Shown here piece after piece: positions 26,828-35,655 of a stretch of 64,000 nucleotides of DNA; position 1 is the first letter of the stretch, and the number at the start of each line of letters is the position of its first letter. The translations under genes and the position numbers were made by a program. Origin of the DNA: Pararhizobium polonicum (GTDB taxonomy: Bacteria > Pseudomonadota > Alphaproteobacteria > Rhizobiales > Rhizobiaceae). The notes under the pieces are model-generated. The model was given only the letters and a program-made list of their open reading frames with translations, searched no databases and was not told where the DNA came from. Where the stretch lies: contig NZ_LGLV01000017.1 of assembly GCF_001687365.1 (NCBI RefSeq), positions 1-64,000 of the forward strand, given 5' to 3'.

Positions 26828-27475
26828 ATGGTAACTTCGCTTCAAGCCGTCCGAACGCTCTCGTCCGAATATATTTTGAAGGCGCTGAAGGAAACGGACC
26901 AGCAATCGCAGTCCCAGGGCGGCGGTACCCGCAACGCGTTGCTGCAGCGGTACGGGATCGACACGTCGTCCTCGACATCCAACGCCCAAAGCACGCTCAC
27001 GGCACTCCTCAATACCCTGTCTGCTCAGACAAAGACTTTGACGACGACCGACGAAGCCGCAGAAACGGCGGTCTCCACGGATATACAGACGGCCTCATTC
27101 ATGACGGGCCTCAAGCAGAAGCTCGAAGACATGGCAGGCCTCGCCGCGACCAGCAAGCAGGCAACATCCATGCTGGCGGCACTTGAAGCCGGAACGCTCA
27201 CGGTCACCGATCCCGCCAAGGGCATCACGATCAAGGCATGGGATGTCGATAGCGCCGCGGAAAAGGAAACCACCAGCAAGACCGGTGACACCGGCGAGAC
27301 GACGGGGTGGAGCCAGTTCCTGAAATCGCATCTGACGCGCGGCGACAGCGGCGCCTATGCGAAGACGGCCGACGGCAGCTACATCGACGCATCGACAGGG
27401 GACAGCGCTTATTTCGGAACGATCGGCTCCGGATATGTGTATCTCTCATGGCCTCAAGCGAAAACCGACGCCTGA
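26828..27475 (+). CDS. Conserved-looking hypothetical protein
   Basis: A 215-residue protein, Thr/Ser/Ala rich, without signal peptide, membrane segments or Cys. The first 40 residues are polar with a Gln run; a helical middle (about 55-125, LTALLNTLSAQTKTL, GLKQKLEDMAGLAATSK) is followed by a more globular end (SAYFGTIGSGYVYLSWPQ). GGACC precedes the ATG. Codon use is normal for the genome, so it is probably real. The Ser/Thr-rich, secretion-signal-free composition recalls rhizobial type I or surface-associated proteins, but no family is recognised and no function is assigned. Confidence 0.65.
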   Translation: MVTSLQAVRTLSSEYILKALKETDQQSQSQGGGTRNALLQRYGIDTSSSTSNAQSTLTALLNTLSAQTKTLTTTDEAAETAVSTDIQTASFMTGLKQKLEDMAGLAATSKQATSMLAALEAGTLTVTDPAKGITIKAWDVDSAAEKETTSKTGDTGETTGWSQFLKSHLTRGDSGAYAKTADGSYIDASTGDSAYFGTIGSGYVYLSWPQAKTDA

Positions 27476-27571
27476 CGGAGGACGTTGTGCTGTCATTGGC
27501 GCATGCCATCCCGATGGAGTTCGGCAAAAGACCGTGCCATTCCTGCCCGCAGCGTCATTTCGCGTTCCCCA

Positions 27572-27608
27572 TTAAACGCCCATTAACCATGCGCACTTAT
27601 GGTTAATG
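27572..27608 (+). promoter_or_regulatory. Candidate CtrA box and overlapping inverted repeat upstream of the wall hydrolase
   Basis: TTAA (27572-27575), seven bases, then TTAACCAT (27583-27590) fits the extended CtrA consensus TTAA-N7-TTAAC. The second half overlaps a perfect 10-bp inverted repeat CATTAACCAT (27581-27590) / ATGGTTAATG (27599-27608), giving a third half-site on the other strand. It lies about 210 bp before the hydrolase start. Confidence 0.55.
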
Positions 27609-27818
27609 CAATGATACGAGGCGGTAAGGTCTCAACTCCACGCTGATGCCGGAAAGCGTCGGCGGCAGGGCTGAGGCTGCATTGCCGGAACATGTTGGAG
27701 CGGTTGACGCGCGATTACGCGCCACGGTCGCTTGTCCGATTCACTTTCGCGGGGAAAGGCGGTCCGGGTGTTTTTGCCGGATGGATACCCGCGTCTGCCA
27801 GTGCGTGGAGTACGGTTG

Positions 27819-28997
27819 GTGCGTAAGAGTAGACTGTCGTGTCTCAAGTCCGGTTTGTTGTCCGCGCGCTGGACTGTCCCGCTAATGCTCGGTATCGGCA
27901 TCTTTGTCGGGTTTCCCTCGGTTTCCGCTCATTCCGACCTTGCAACCTTTCTGTCCGGCATCAATCGTGGCGGCGAGCGCTGGCGGATGCACATGACCCG
28001 CTCGCCGGCCGGCTCGCTGCACGAAGTCGAGATGGTTTTCAGCGATCCGGTTCTCACAGGTGCGATCGGTGACGGGGCAGGGGTCGATATGCCCGGCGGC
28101 GGCAAGGTGTCGCTCACGGCCGAACGGAAACAGCCCGATCCGCGCACCGACGAAGAGCGGGTGAACCGCCGGGACAAGAAAGGCCGCATCATCGCCGTCG
28201 TGCCGATGACGCCGCCCAAGGATTTTACCGCGGGTTCGATCCTGCAGCGCACCAGTTCGCTCACCGAACCGCTGTTCGATACGCAAGAGCGGATGGTTTT
28301 CGCCAGACCGAAAATCATCGGCAAGGAAATCCAGATCGCCACGGCCTTCTACAAGAAGAAGGCTCCGAAGGTCGATCCGGGCATGTCGCCGATGCTGGCA
28401 AGCCTGGTGACCAATCAATCGGCCGATGTGCTGGCGACGGCCTACGCGCCGGCCGAGCCCGATTATGCCCGCCAGTCGCCGTTCGATTCGATCCTGCGCG
28501 AGAACAAGACCGGCGGACGCTTCATTCCCGACATTTCGCCCGAAGACCACGCCTGGGCAGCAAACCCGCTGCCTCCGGGCGTGTTTTCCGAGGCCGAACA
28601 GAAATGCCTGACCTCCGGCATCTATTTCGAATCGCGCGGCGAATCCCTCAAAGGCCAGGCGGCGGTGGCCCAGGTTATCCTCAACCGCGTCCGCAATCCC
28701 GCCTATCCGAATACGATCTGCGGCGTGGTCTACCAGAACAAGGGCTGGTTCAATCGCTGCCAGTTCTCGTTTGCCTGCGACGGCATTCCCGATATCGTCT
28801 GGTCGCGGTCCGCCTGGCTGGATGCCAAGGAAATCGCGCTCGCGGTCACCGCCGGCAAGATCTGGTTTCCGGAAGTCGGTTCCGCGACGCATTATCACGC
28901 CACCTATGTGAAGCCCGACTGGGGTCCGACGATGAAGCGGGTATCGCAGATCGGCAAGCACATCTTCTACCGCACCTATGGCGGCGGATGGAGCTGA
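27819..28997 (+). CDS. Cell wall hydrolase (SleB/Hydrolase_2 family)
   Basis: A 392-residue predicted peptidoglycan hydrolase. The GTG at 27819 is chosen because GGAG lies 8 nt upstream; a TTG at 27732 is possible. An N-terminal basic stretch and hydrophobic segment (PLMLGIGIFVGFPSVSAH) export or anchor it in the periplasm. The middle (about 40-270) is unrecognised. The C-terminal SleB-type catalytic domain (about 275-392) starts at LTSGIYFESRGESLKGQAAV, with the active-site glutamate in YFESRGE, then AQVILNRVRNPAYPNTICGV and ATHYHATYV. The family cleaves the glycan or cross-link in spore or vegetative wall. A CtrA-type box upstream points to cell-cycle control. It is followed by the atp operon but separated by 290 nt. 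Confidence 0.9.
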   Translation: MRKSRLSCLKSGLLSARWTVPLMLGIGIFVGFPSVSAHSDLATFLSGINRGGERWRMHMTRSPAGSLHEVEMVFSDPVLTGAIGDGAGVDMPGGGKVSLTAERKQPDPRTDEERVNRRDKKGRIIAVVPMTPPKDFTAGSILQRTSSLTEPLFDTQERMVFARPKIIGKEIQIATAFYKKKAPKVDPGMSPMLASLVTNQSADVLATAYAPAEPDYARQSPFDSILRENKTGGRFIPDISPEDHAWAANPLPPGVFSEAEQKCLTSGIYFESRGESLKGQAAVAQVILNRVRNPAYPNTICGVVYQNKGWFNRCQFSFACDGIPDIVWSRSAWLDAKEIALAVTAGKIWFPEVGSATHYHATYVKPDWGPTMKRVSQIGKHIFYRTYGGGWS

Positions 28998-29157
28998 GAT
29001 TGTCCGGGATTGGTGATGACCGGTTCTGCTCCGGTCATCCGCCATTCCGGCAAAGCCCGCGGTGATTCCCGGTGATTCCGGCGCAGCCTGCGGTAAAATC
29101 CCATAACGCAATGTTTTTATTGAATATTATTGTGACCTAACAAGGTCCTTTGGTGCC

Positions 29158-29186
29158 TTGACTATGCAGGCCCCTAAAACTATGTT
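29158..29186 (+). promoter_or_regulatory. Predicted promoter of the atp (F0) operon
   Basis: TTGACT (29158-29163), a 17-nt spacer and TATGTT (29181-29186) form a good sigma-70-type match about 100 nt before atpI. Confidence 0.55.
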
Positions 29187-29290
29187 GCGGCCGACTTCAG
29201 AACGGGCCGAACGGTGGCTTCAAATCCGGCCTTTGTGTGACCAAGCTCGTGGTTTATGACCGTGACAGGCAGCAAAAGGGGCGGCGCCAC

Positions 29291-29656
29291 ATGACGGATA
29301 ACCGGAAAGAGGGTCTGGAAGATCGGCTGAAACGCCTCGGTTCCGAGCTGTCCGAAAGGCGCAAGGAAGATCCGAAGTATGCTGCGGACGAAGCGCGGGC
29401 AGCTGAAAATCGCAAGGGCTATCAGGTCGCCGTCAAGCTTTCGAGCGAATTTGTGGCGGCCATCATTGTCGGGGCGCTTCTGGGCTATCTTTTGGACCAT
29501 TTTGCGGGTACAGGGCCGTGGGGGATGATCGTCCTTCTCCTTCTTGGTTTCTGTGCCGGTGTGCTGAACGTTCTGCGTTCGGCGGGCATGGTGGCAGCGC
29601 CTCATCCCGCGGATCGGCCGGGCAAGGGCAGCAGGAACAAGAGTGACGGCGCTTGA
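29291..29656 (+). CDS. atpI: ATP synthase accessory protein AtpI
   Basis: A 121-residue membrane protein that helps c-ring assembly and ion supply of F0F1-ATP synthase. A charged N-terminal half (EDRLKRLGSELSERRKEDPK) is followed by two membrane segments: VKLSSEFVAAIIVGALLGYL and WGMIVLLLLGFCAGVLNVLR. The ATG at 29291 has AAGGGGCGG upstream. It is the first gene of the F0 operon, as in other alphaproteobacteria. Confidence 0.95.
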   Translation: MTDNRKEGLEDRLKRLGSELSERRKEDPKYAADEARAAENRKGYQVAVKLSSEFVAAIIVGALLGYLLDHFAGTGPWGMIVLLLLGFCAGVLNVLRSAGMVAAPHPADRPGKGSRNKSDGA

Positions 29657-29720
29657 GAAGAGCGATTGTCGCAGGTTGAAATATCCGCCACTGGCGGTTC
29701 AGTAACGAGAGAGAGCGGCT

Positions 29721-30482
29721 GTGGCAGGCGATAAGGTAGATCCGGTACACCAGTTTGTGGTCAACAAGATCGTTCCGATCGAAATTGGCGGTATTGATTT
29801 CTCTTTCACCAATGCATCGCTGTTCATGGTCGCGACGCTCGCCGTGGCCACCGCGTTCCTCTACTTCACGACGTCGACGCGCAGCCTGGTTCCAGGCCGC
29901 ATGCAGTCCGTCTCCGAGATTTCCTATGAATTCATCGCCTCGATGCTGCGCGAAGGCGCCGGCTCCCACGGCATGAAATTCTTCCCGATGGTGTTCTCGC
30001 TGTTCATGTTCATCCTGACAGCAAACATGCTCGGCATGGTTCCTTACTTTTTCACCGTAACCAGCCAGATTGTCGTCACGTTCGCGCTTGCGCTGTTCGT
30101 GATCGCCACGGTTCTGGTTTACGGTTTCTACAAGCACGGCCTTGGCTTCCTCAATGTGTTCGTGCCCTCTGGCGTACCCGGTATCCTTCTGCCTTTGGTT
30201 ATTGCAATCGAAGTGATCTCCTTCCTGTCCCGTCCGATCAGCCTTTCCGTTCGTCTCTTCGCGAACATGCTGGCCGGTCACATCACGCTGAAAGTGTTCG
30301 CAGGCTTCGTCGCCTCGCTCGGAACCCTCGGCGCGCTGGGTATCGGTGGTGCGATCCTTCCGCTCATCATGACCGTGGCCCTCACGGGTCTCGAATTCCT
30401 CGTATCCTTCCTCCAGGCCTATGTCTTTGCGGTGCTGACTTGCATGTACCTCAACGACGCAGTCCATCCGGGTGGCCACTAA
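29721..30482 (+). CDS. atpB: ATP synthase F0 subunit a
   Basis: A 253-residue integral membrane subunit forming the proton half-channels. It starts with GTG at 29721 (GAGAG upstream). The essential arginine is in [14 protein letters not shown], and the C-terminal block [20 protein letters not shown] is typical. It lies between atpI and atpE. Confidence 0.98.
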   Translation: MAGDKVDPVHQFVVNKIVPIEIGGIDFSFTNASLFMVATLAVATAFLYFTTSTRSLVPGRMQSVSEISYEFIASMLREGAGSHGMKFFPMVFSLFMFILTANMLGMVPYFFTVTSQIVVTFALALFVIATVLVYGFYKHGLGFLNVFVPSGVPGILLPLVIAIEVISFLSRPISLSVRLFANMLAGHITLKVFAGFVASLGTLGALGIGGAILPLIMTVALTGLEFLVSFLQAYVFAVLTCMYLNDAVHPGGH

Positions 30483-30581
30483 GGAATAAAGTCGTGGGGC
30501 TTTCCCGGGCGTGATCGGCAACGGTCTTGATCGCGGAAAGTGCCAAAGTTAGCCGCAACAACCATTTCGAAGGAGAAAATC

Positions 30582-30809
30582 ATGGACGCGGAAGCAGCAA
30601 AGTACATCGGCGCAGGTCTCGCTTGCCTCGGTATGGCCGGCACGGCTCTTGGCCTCGGCAACATTTTCGGTAGCTACCTGTCGGGCGCCCTGCGCAACCC
30701 GTCGGCAGCTGACAGCCAGTTCGGCCGTCTCGTATTCGGCTTCGCCGTTACAGAAGCTCTGGGCATCTTCTCGCTGCTCGTAGCGCTGCTGCTCCTTTTC
30801 GCCGTCTAA
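30582..30809 (+). CDS. atpE: ATP synthase F0 subunit c
   Basis: A 75-residue two-helix proteolipid of the rotor ring. Helix 1 has the glycine-rich GTALGLGNIFGSYLSGALRN and the polar loop, and helix 2 carries the proton-binding glutamate E58 in FAVTEALGIF. The start at 30582 has AAGGAG. The 99-nt spacer after atpB can form a stem (CTTTCC at 30500-30505 with GGAAAG at 30535-30540 and an inner GATC pair), a plausible device for the higher expression needed for subunit c. Confidence 0.98.
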   Translation: MDAEAAKYIGAGLACLGMAGTALGLGNIFGSYLSGALRNPSAADSQFGRLVFGFAVTEALGIFSLLVALLLLFAV

Positions 30810-30895
30810 TACCGGCTTGAAGGCAGGGTCGCGGTTTCAAGCCGCGGCCCGCATCTTTTCTGCCAGAATACCTTTGAATGCACCTGGAGGTGAGC

Positions 30896-31504
30896 ATGTT
30901 CGTGACTTCGGCCTATGCCCAGTCAACCACCACCGAAGGCGCAGAGACCCACGACGCCGCTGCCGGCGAGGTCCACACCGAAACCGGTGTAGCCCATGAA
31001 GGCGGACATGGCTCGGGAGTGTTCCCGCCCTTCGACACATCGACATTCGCATCGCAGCTTCTCTGGCTGGCGATTACTTTTGGTCTTTTCTACCTTCTGA
31101 TGTCGAAGGTCGTCATGCCCCGCATCGCCGGTATTCTCGAAACACGCGGCGACACCATCGCACGCGATCTCGACGATGCCGCCCGTTCGAAGGCAGAGGC
31201 GGATGCAGCGATTGCTGCCTATGAACAGGAACTGGCCGCCGCCAAGGCCAAGGGCAACGCGATTGCATCCACCGCACGCGAAGCCGCAAAGGCAAAGGCA
31301 ACTGCCGATCGCACCGCGGTCGAAGTCAGCCTGAACAACAAGATTTCCGCTGCCGAGGCCCGGATCGCCGATATCAAGACGAAGGCTTTGGCCGACGTTG
31401 GCGCGATCGCCGAGGAAACGGCAACCGTCGTCGTCGAGCAGTTGATCGGCGGCAAGGTATCGAAGGCCGAGATCGCATCCGCGGTCAAGGCATCGGCGAA
31501 GTAA
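30896..31504 (+). CDS. atpF2: ATP synthase F0 subunit b' (second b-type stator)
   Basis: A 202-residue peripheral-stalk subunit. The polar N-terminal extension (residues 1-50, with AYAQ and a His/Glu-rich stretch) precedes the membrane helix ([20 protein letters not shown], about 58-78) and a long alanine-rich coiled coil. The ATG at 30896 follows GGAGG. The paired b' and b genes are characteristic of alphaproteobacteria and photosynthetic bacteria, in which the two form a heterodimer. Confidence 0.95.
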   Translation: MFVTSAYAQSTTTEGAETHDAAAGEVHTETGVAHEGGHGSGVFPPFDTSTFASQLLWLAITFGLFYLLMSKVVMPRIAGILETRGDTIARDLDDAARSKAEADAAIAAYEQELAAAKAKGNAIASTAREAAKAKATADRTAVEVSLNNKISAAEARIADIKTKALADVGAIAEETATVVVEQLIGGKVSKAEIASAVKASAK

Positions 31505-31514
31505 GGAGAGCATC

Positions 31515-32006
31515 ATGGACATGACCTCACTGGCCACATTCTGGGCCACAGTCGGCTTGGTGCTTTTCCTCGCGCTTACCGTTTATCTCAAGGTTCCGGG
31601 CATGCTGGCGAAGTCGCTCGACGAGCGCGCCGACCGCATCACCAACGAACTGGCCGAAGCCAAGCGCCTGCGCGCCGAAGCGCAGAGCCTGCTCGCCGAA
31701 TACCAGAAGAAGCGCAAGGAAGCTGAAGCCGAGGCTGCCAACATTGTTGCCGCTGCCGAGCGCGAAGCCGAAATGCTGACTGTGGAAGCCAAGCAGAAGA
31801 CCGACGAATTCGTCGCCCGCCGCACGGCCCTGTCGGAACAGAAGATCAAGCAGGCTGAAGCCGACGCGATCAATTCGGTTCGTGCCATTGCCGTCGATAT
31901 CGCCATTGCCGCCGCCGAAAGCGTCATCACGGCGAAGTCGGATGCTGCCACGCAGGCAACCCTGTTTGCCAAGGCCATCAGCGACGTGAAGACCCGTCTC
32001 AACTGA
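31515..32006 (+). CDS. atpF: ATP synthase F0 subunit b
   Basis: A 163-residue peripheral-stalk subunit with one N-terminal membrane helix (FWATVGLVLFLALTVYL) and a charged coiled coil rich in Ala/Glu/Lys. AGGAG lies 7 nt before the ATG, and the gene starts 10 nt after b'. It is the last gene of the F0 operon; the F1 genes are not in this window, as expected for the split alphaproteobacterial arrangement. A terminator follows. Confidence 0.97.
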   Translation: MDMTSLATFWATVGLVLFLALTVYLKVPGMLAKSLDERADRITNELAEAKRLRAEAQSLLAEYQKKRKEAEAEAANIVAAAEREAEMLTVEAKQKTDEFVARRTALSEQKIKQAEADAINSVRAIAVDIAIAAAESVITAKSDAATQATLFAKAISDVKTRLN

Positions 32007-32027
32007 TTGCCGATCGCATGACGATTT

Positions 32028-32057
32028 AAAAAAGGCTGGCTCGCGCCGGCCTTTTTT
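32028..32057 (+). terminator. Rho-independent terminator of the atp operon
   Basis: AAAAAAGGCTGG pairs with CCGGCCTTTTTT around a short loop, just after atpF; the A- and T-tracts make it potentially bidirectional, also serving the convergent gene that ends at 32105. Confidence 0.85.
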
Positions 32058-32104
32058 GTGTCCGGAGTAACTGGCGTCGAAGTGCGCAAAATGCGAGAGC
32101 GGCC

Positions 32105-32422
32105 TTAGTCGCTTTTGCTCGCTGTCGGTGCGAATGTGTGGCAGGCTTCCTCGAATTCCTGCATCGTTTCCGGCGTGTTGTCGGAAGGTAGCACTGCGTC
32201 CGTGGCCACATCCGTTGCGTCATCGGTGGCCTGGTTGTCATAGACATAGGACTGGATGTAATAGGCGAGCCCGCCCTTCCAGACCTTGCGGCCGTCGATG
32301 TCCTTGCAGGCATAGGCCGATTGCAGATCGGATTGCAGCGCGTCCACTGTCGGAGCACTCGCCGAAGCGGCAGACGGATCGGCCGTCGCCGTGGCAGCCA
32401 TCAGAATCAGACCAAAGATCAC
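32105..32422 (-). CDS. Small exported hypothetical protein
   Basis: A 105-residue protein starting with GTG at 32422 (AAGGA 8 nt upstream). A short signal-like segment (MIFGLILMAATATADPS) leads to an acidic mature region with two Cys (YACKDID, EEACHTF) that may form a disulfide. No family recognised. It is convergent with the atp operon. Confidence 0.7.
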   Translation of the reverse strand: MIFGLILMAATATADPSAASASAPTVDALQSDLQSAYACKDIDGRKVWKGGLAYYIQSYVYDNQATDDATDVATDAVLPSDNTPETMQEFEEACHTFAPTASKSD

Positions 32423-32603
32423 GTTTTGATCCTTTCAAGAGAATCGCGGGCACAGATCGTGTCTGATCATATAGCCCGTCAACTCTGCGGTTTGTTACCG
32501 GGGATACGTTTGCCCAAAGAAAAATCCATCGGATTTCCCGGGCCGAACGCCCTTATCTGAAATCTCTAATGCATGGGACGTGCTCTTGTTCCCGCGCAAG
32601 GCC

Positions 32604-33266
32604 TTACGTTTCCGTTTTGTCCTGCCGCAGCGGGCGAAAGCTCATGCGGTGCAGCGGGCAGGGACCGTGGCTGCCGATGGCATCGCGATGGCGCTTGGTG
32701 GCGTAGCCGGCATGCACGGCAAAGCCATAGGCGGGAAAAACCAGACCGGCGCGGGCCATCATCCGGTCGCGCGTCACCTTGGCGATGATCGAGGCCGCCG
32801 CGATCGACAGCGAGCGCGCATCGCCCTTGACGACCGCCTTGCCCTGGCAGGCAAGTCCGGGTGGTATGTCGCGGCCGTCGGCGAGCACCAGGGCCGGCGG
32901 TGACGACAGCCCGAAAACCGCGCGGCGCATGGCGTCAAGGCTCGCCTTGCGGATATCCGTCTTATCGATCGTTGCTGCGGAAGACGAAGCGATGGAGACG
33001 ATGGATGACGAGAGGATGATGTCGAACAAGGCCTCGCGCCGGGTGATCGACAGCTGTTTGCTGTCGTTCAGCCCTTCCGGAATATTGTCGGGATCGAGGA
33101 TGACGGCGGCGGCGACCACCGGTCCGGCCAGCGGCCCGCGGCCGGCTTCATCGGTTCCGGCGACCGGCCAGAGCCCGTCACGTTTTCCCGCCAGCTCGAA
33201 GCTGAAATCGGGGCCTTCGATGGCGTCGAAAAGAAAGGGGGAATCGGGCGGTGTGCGTCGTGACAT
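32604..33266 (-). CDS. rnhB: Ribonuclease HII
   Basis: A 220-residue endonuclease that removes ribonucleotides from DNA-RNA hybrids. The acidic catalytic residues are in [19 protein letters not shown] (Asp, Glu), VLADGR (Asp) and the downstream [17 protein letters not shown] block. The ATG at 33266 begins MSRRTPPDS; a longer frame to 33356 is not supported. The gene lies downstream of the radical SAM gene on the same strand with 153 nt between. Confidence 0.95.
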   Translation of the reverse strand: MSRRTPPDSPFLFDAIEGPDFSFELAGKRDGLWPVAGTDEAGRGPLAGPVVAAAVILDPDNIPEGLNDSKQLSITRREALFDIILSSSIVSIASSSAATIDKTDIRKASLDAMRRAVFGLSSPPALVLADGRDIPPGLACQGKAVVKGDARSLSIAAASIIAKVTRDRMMARAGLVFPAYGFAVHAGYATKRHRDAIGSHGPCPLHRMSFRPLRQDKTET

Positions 33267-33304
33267 GCGGCGAAACTCGCACACAAGCCCGATTCCCTGC
33301 AAGC

Positions 33305-33332
33305 CCTCCGGCAGTGAGGCGGCTGCCGGAGG
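33305..33332 (-). terminator. Strong hairpin between the radical SAM gene and rnhB
   Basis: CCTCCGGCAG (33305-33314) and CTGCCGGAGG (33323-33332) form a perfect 10-bp stem with an 8-nt loop. There is no T-run in either direction, so termination or mRNA processing is only a possibility. Confidence 0.45.
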
Positions 33333-33419
33333 ATGACCGATTCTGCCTCGGGGCAAGAAACAGCATCGGTATTCCCATATTCCGGGCGAACCCGGACAAA
33401 AAGAGAGTGCCAGCTGCGG

Positions 33420-34577
33420 TTACAGCAGTGACAGCTGGACGCCGGTGCCAAGCGGCGGAACGAACAGGTCGCAGTTCAGCGGGCGTTTTCCCACATTCAG
33501 CCCGAGCCGCTTGGCTGCCAGCTCGAAACGCCGGCCGATCTGCCAGGCATAGGGGCCAGCGCCCTTCATGCGCTTGCCGAACTCGGCATCGTAATCCTTG
33601 CCGCCGCGCATCGAGCGCACCAGCGACATGACGTGGCGATAGCGGTCCGGATAGTTCCTGAGCAGCCAGTCGCGAAACAGCGGGCTCACCTCCAGCGGCA
33701 GGCGCAAAAGCACATAGCTGGCCTGCGTGGCGCCGGCCGTCCTGCCGGAATCCAGCACCCGCTCGATCTCGTGATCGTTGAGAGCCGGAATGACCGGCGA
33801 CATCATCACCGTTGCCGGAATGCCGGCCTCAGACAGCGCCTTGATGGCCTCAAGCCGCTTGGAGGGCGTCGAGGCGCGCGGCTCCATCAGCCGGGCGAGC
33901 TTGCGATCGAGCGTCGTCACCGACAGGCCGACTTTCGCCAGCCCCTTTTCGGCCATCGGCGCCAGAATATCGATGTCGCGCATGACCATCGCCGATTTGG
34001 TGACGATCATCACCGGATGATCGGCGGCCTTCAGCACCTCGAGGATCTGGCGCATGATCCGCCATTCCTTCTCGATCGGCTGGTAGGGGTCCGTGTTGGT
34101 GCCGATCGCGATCGGACGCACCTTGTAGCCGGGCTTTGCCAGTTCGCGCTCCAGCAGCTTGGCAGCGTCCGGCTTGGCAAACAGCTTGGCTTCGAAATCC
34201 AGCCCCGGCGACAGGCCCATATAGGCATGGGTCGGCCGGGCAAAGCAGTAGATGCAGCCATGATCGCATCCCCGGTAGGGATTGACGGAACGATCGAAAG
34301 GAATGTCTGGTGAATCGTTGCGGCTGATGATCGAGCGGGGCTTTTCGACCTGCACCTCGGTCTTGAAAACCGGCAGTTCCTCCAGCGAGTTCCAGCCGTC
34401 ATCTTCCAGTTCGCGCGATATGGGCTCGAAACGGCCCGACGTATTGATGGCCGCGCCGCGTCCGCGCCTCCGGTCGATCTCGATCCGCAGCCCGGTACCG
34501 GCGATCATCGCTTCGGCCATATCTGCCGTATTGGCAGGCGCAAAGGCACCCTGCCTGATCTGGGACAGCTCGTTCAT
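33420..34577 (-). CDS. PA0069-family radical SAM protein (SplB-like)
   Basis: A 385-residue radical SAM protein. The 4Fe-4S-binding cysteines are C104, C108 and C111 in NPYRGCDHGCIYCFARP. The glycine-rich AdoMet region, IGTNTDPYQPIEKEWR and VTKSAMVMRDIDIL are typical of the COG1533 group related to spore photoproduct lyase. The ATG at 34577 has GGAG 6 nt upstream. The reaction is unknown. A direct-repeat LexA box in its promoter suggests SOS induction and so a role in DNA damage, which is inference. Confidence 0.92.
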   Translation of the reverse strand: MNELSQIRQGAFAPANTADMAEAMIAGTGLRIEIDRRRGRGAAINTSGRFEPISRELEDDGWNSLEELPVFKTEVQVEKPRSIISRNDSPDIPFDRSVNPYRGCDHGCIYCFARPTHAYMGLSPGLDFEAKLFAKPDAAKLLERELAKPGYKVRPIAIGTNTDPYQPIEKEWRIMRQILEVLKAADHPVMIVTKSAMVMRDIDILAPMAEKGLAKVGLSVTTLDRKLARLMEPRASTPSKRLEAIKALSEAGIPATVMMSPVIPALNDHEIERVLDSGRTAGATQASYVLLRLPLEVSPLFRDWLLRNYPDRYRHVMSLVRSMRGGKDYDAEFGKRMKGAGPYAWQIGRRFELAAKRLGLNVGKRPLNCDLFVPPLGTGVQLSLL

Positions 34578-34649
34578 GGGGTTCTCCGGGGGGGATTGTC
34601 GGCACAGATGCTCCGATATCCTCTGATTATTTTCCTATCGTGAAAAAGA

Positions 34650-34664
34650 GAACAATGCAAGAAC
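34650..34664 (-). promoter_or_regulatory. Candidate alphaproteobacterial LexA (SOS) box
   Basis: On the minus strand this reads GTTC-TTGCATT-GTTC, exactly the alphaproteobacterial GTTC-N7-GTTC operator. It lies 73 bp upstream of the radical SAM start, next to a -10-like AAATAAT, and 155 bp from the divergent glycosyltransferase start. Confidence 0.6.
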
Positions 34665-34818
34665 AAAATGAAGGTACGAACCCGTCTGCGATGTTTCCGG
34701 GGCTGGCAGCCGGCAGATTTCGGGTTCGCTCGTGCGCGCATTCATCATGAATGAAAAGTTAATGGTCCGGAAACGAAGGCATTGTGGCAATTCTGTGTGC
34801 GATGCGGTATGGACGGCG

Positions 34819-35358
34819 ATGCTGACGATCATCATGGAAACCCGCAACAACGAGGCTGAACTGGCGCAGACGCTTTCCGCGCTGGTGGCCGGTGCTGTGG
34901 AAGGTCTGGTGAGCGATGTGATCATTCTGGATCACGCGTCGCGCGATGGCTCCAGCCGTGTTGCCGATGCCGCCGGCGCCCGCTTCTGCACGAGCTGGGA
35001 CATGAAAGACATCGTCCGCTCGGCGCGTGGAGACTGGCTGCTGCTGCTCGAGCCGGGCGCAAGGCCGGCTGGCCGCTGGATCGATGACATCGCCGAATAC
35101 ATGTCGCTCAGCAAGGTGCCGGCGCGCTTTTCCCCCTCGCGGCTGCATCGCCGGCCGTTCTTTAAACGTGTCGTGACACGCGCCGCGCCGCTGGAGCTCG
35201 GCTTCCTTGTGTCGCGGCAGCAGGCGACGGCGATTGCGAAATCGGGCATGCAGCTCAACGATTTCGCAACGGGCAGGGCAGTGCGCCGGCTCGGCAGCGA
35301 ACTGGTGCCGGCCTGGGTCGCGATCGGCAACCGTCCCGGTGCGGACGATATCCGCTAG
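34819..35358 (+). CDS. Family 2-type glycosyltransferase
   Basis: A 179-residue protein resembling the nucleotide-binding half of GT-A family 2 glycosyltransferases. MLTIIMETRNNEAELAQTL starts the first strand and helix, VSDVIILDHASRDGSSRVAD the second, and RGDWLLLLEPGARP sits in the place of the DxD region. It is shorter than processive family 2 enzymes and the DxD is not canonical (LEPG), so transferase activity is uncertain. The ATG at 34819 is preferred over upstream starts, on the N-terminal fit to the fold. No membrane segment. Neighbours give no pathway. Confidence 0.75.
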   Translation: MLTIIMETRNNEAELAQTLSALVAGAVEGLVSDVIILDHASRDGSSRVADAAGARFCTSWDMKDIVRSARGDWLLLLEPGARPAGRWIDDIAEYMSLSKVPARFSPSRLHRRPFFKRVVTRAAPLELGFLVSRQQATAIAKSGMQLNDFATGRAVRRLGSELVPAWVAIGNRPGADDIR

Positions 35359-35360
35359 CA

Positions 35361-35387
35361 AAAAGGCAGGCCCTTTCGGACCTGCCT
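35361..35387 (-). terminator. Hairpin with T-run on the minus strand
   Basis: GGCAGG (35365-35370) pairs with CCTGCC (35381-35386), and on the minus strand the stem is followed by TTTTTGC. It probably ends minus-strand transcription coming from moaB, and may also stop the forward glycosyltransferase transcript. The rest of the 297-nt gap to 35655 shows no gene. Confidence 0.6.
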
Positions 35388-35655
35388 GCACTTCATTGAA
35401 AAATCGATGGTCAAAAAGGGCTTTCCGCGCAGCCGCGGCTGCGTCGTCGTATCGCTTGGCGGGCGGATTCCTAGAGAATGAAATCCGCTGCATTCATGCT
35501 GGTTACGTTGATCTGGATGTGGAAATCGGACGTGCCGTTTCCTCATCCCGCGTTGCCGATGAGGACAGTTCTACACTGGAGCGGCGTGGCGCGCTGTTCC
35601 GGATGGAACAGGCAAGACGAGTGGTGGAAGGCAAGCGGTCGCCTGAAAGAAGCGA

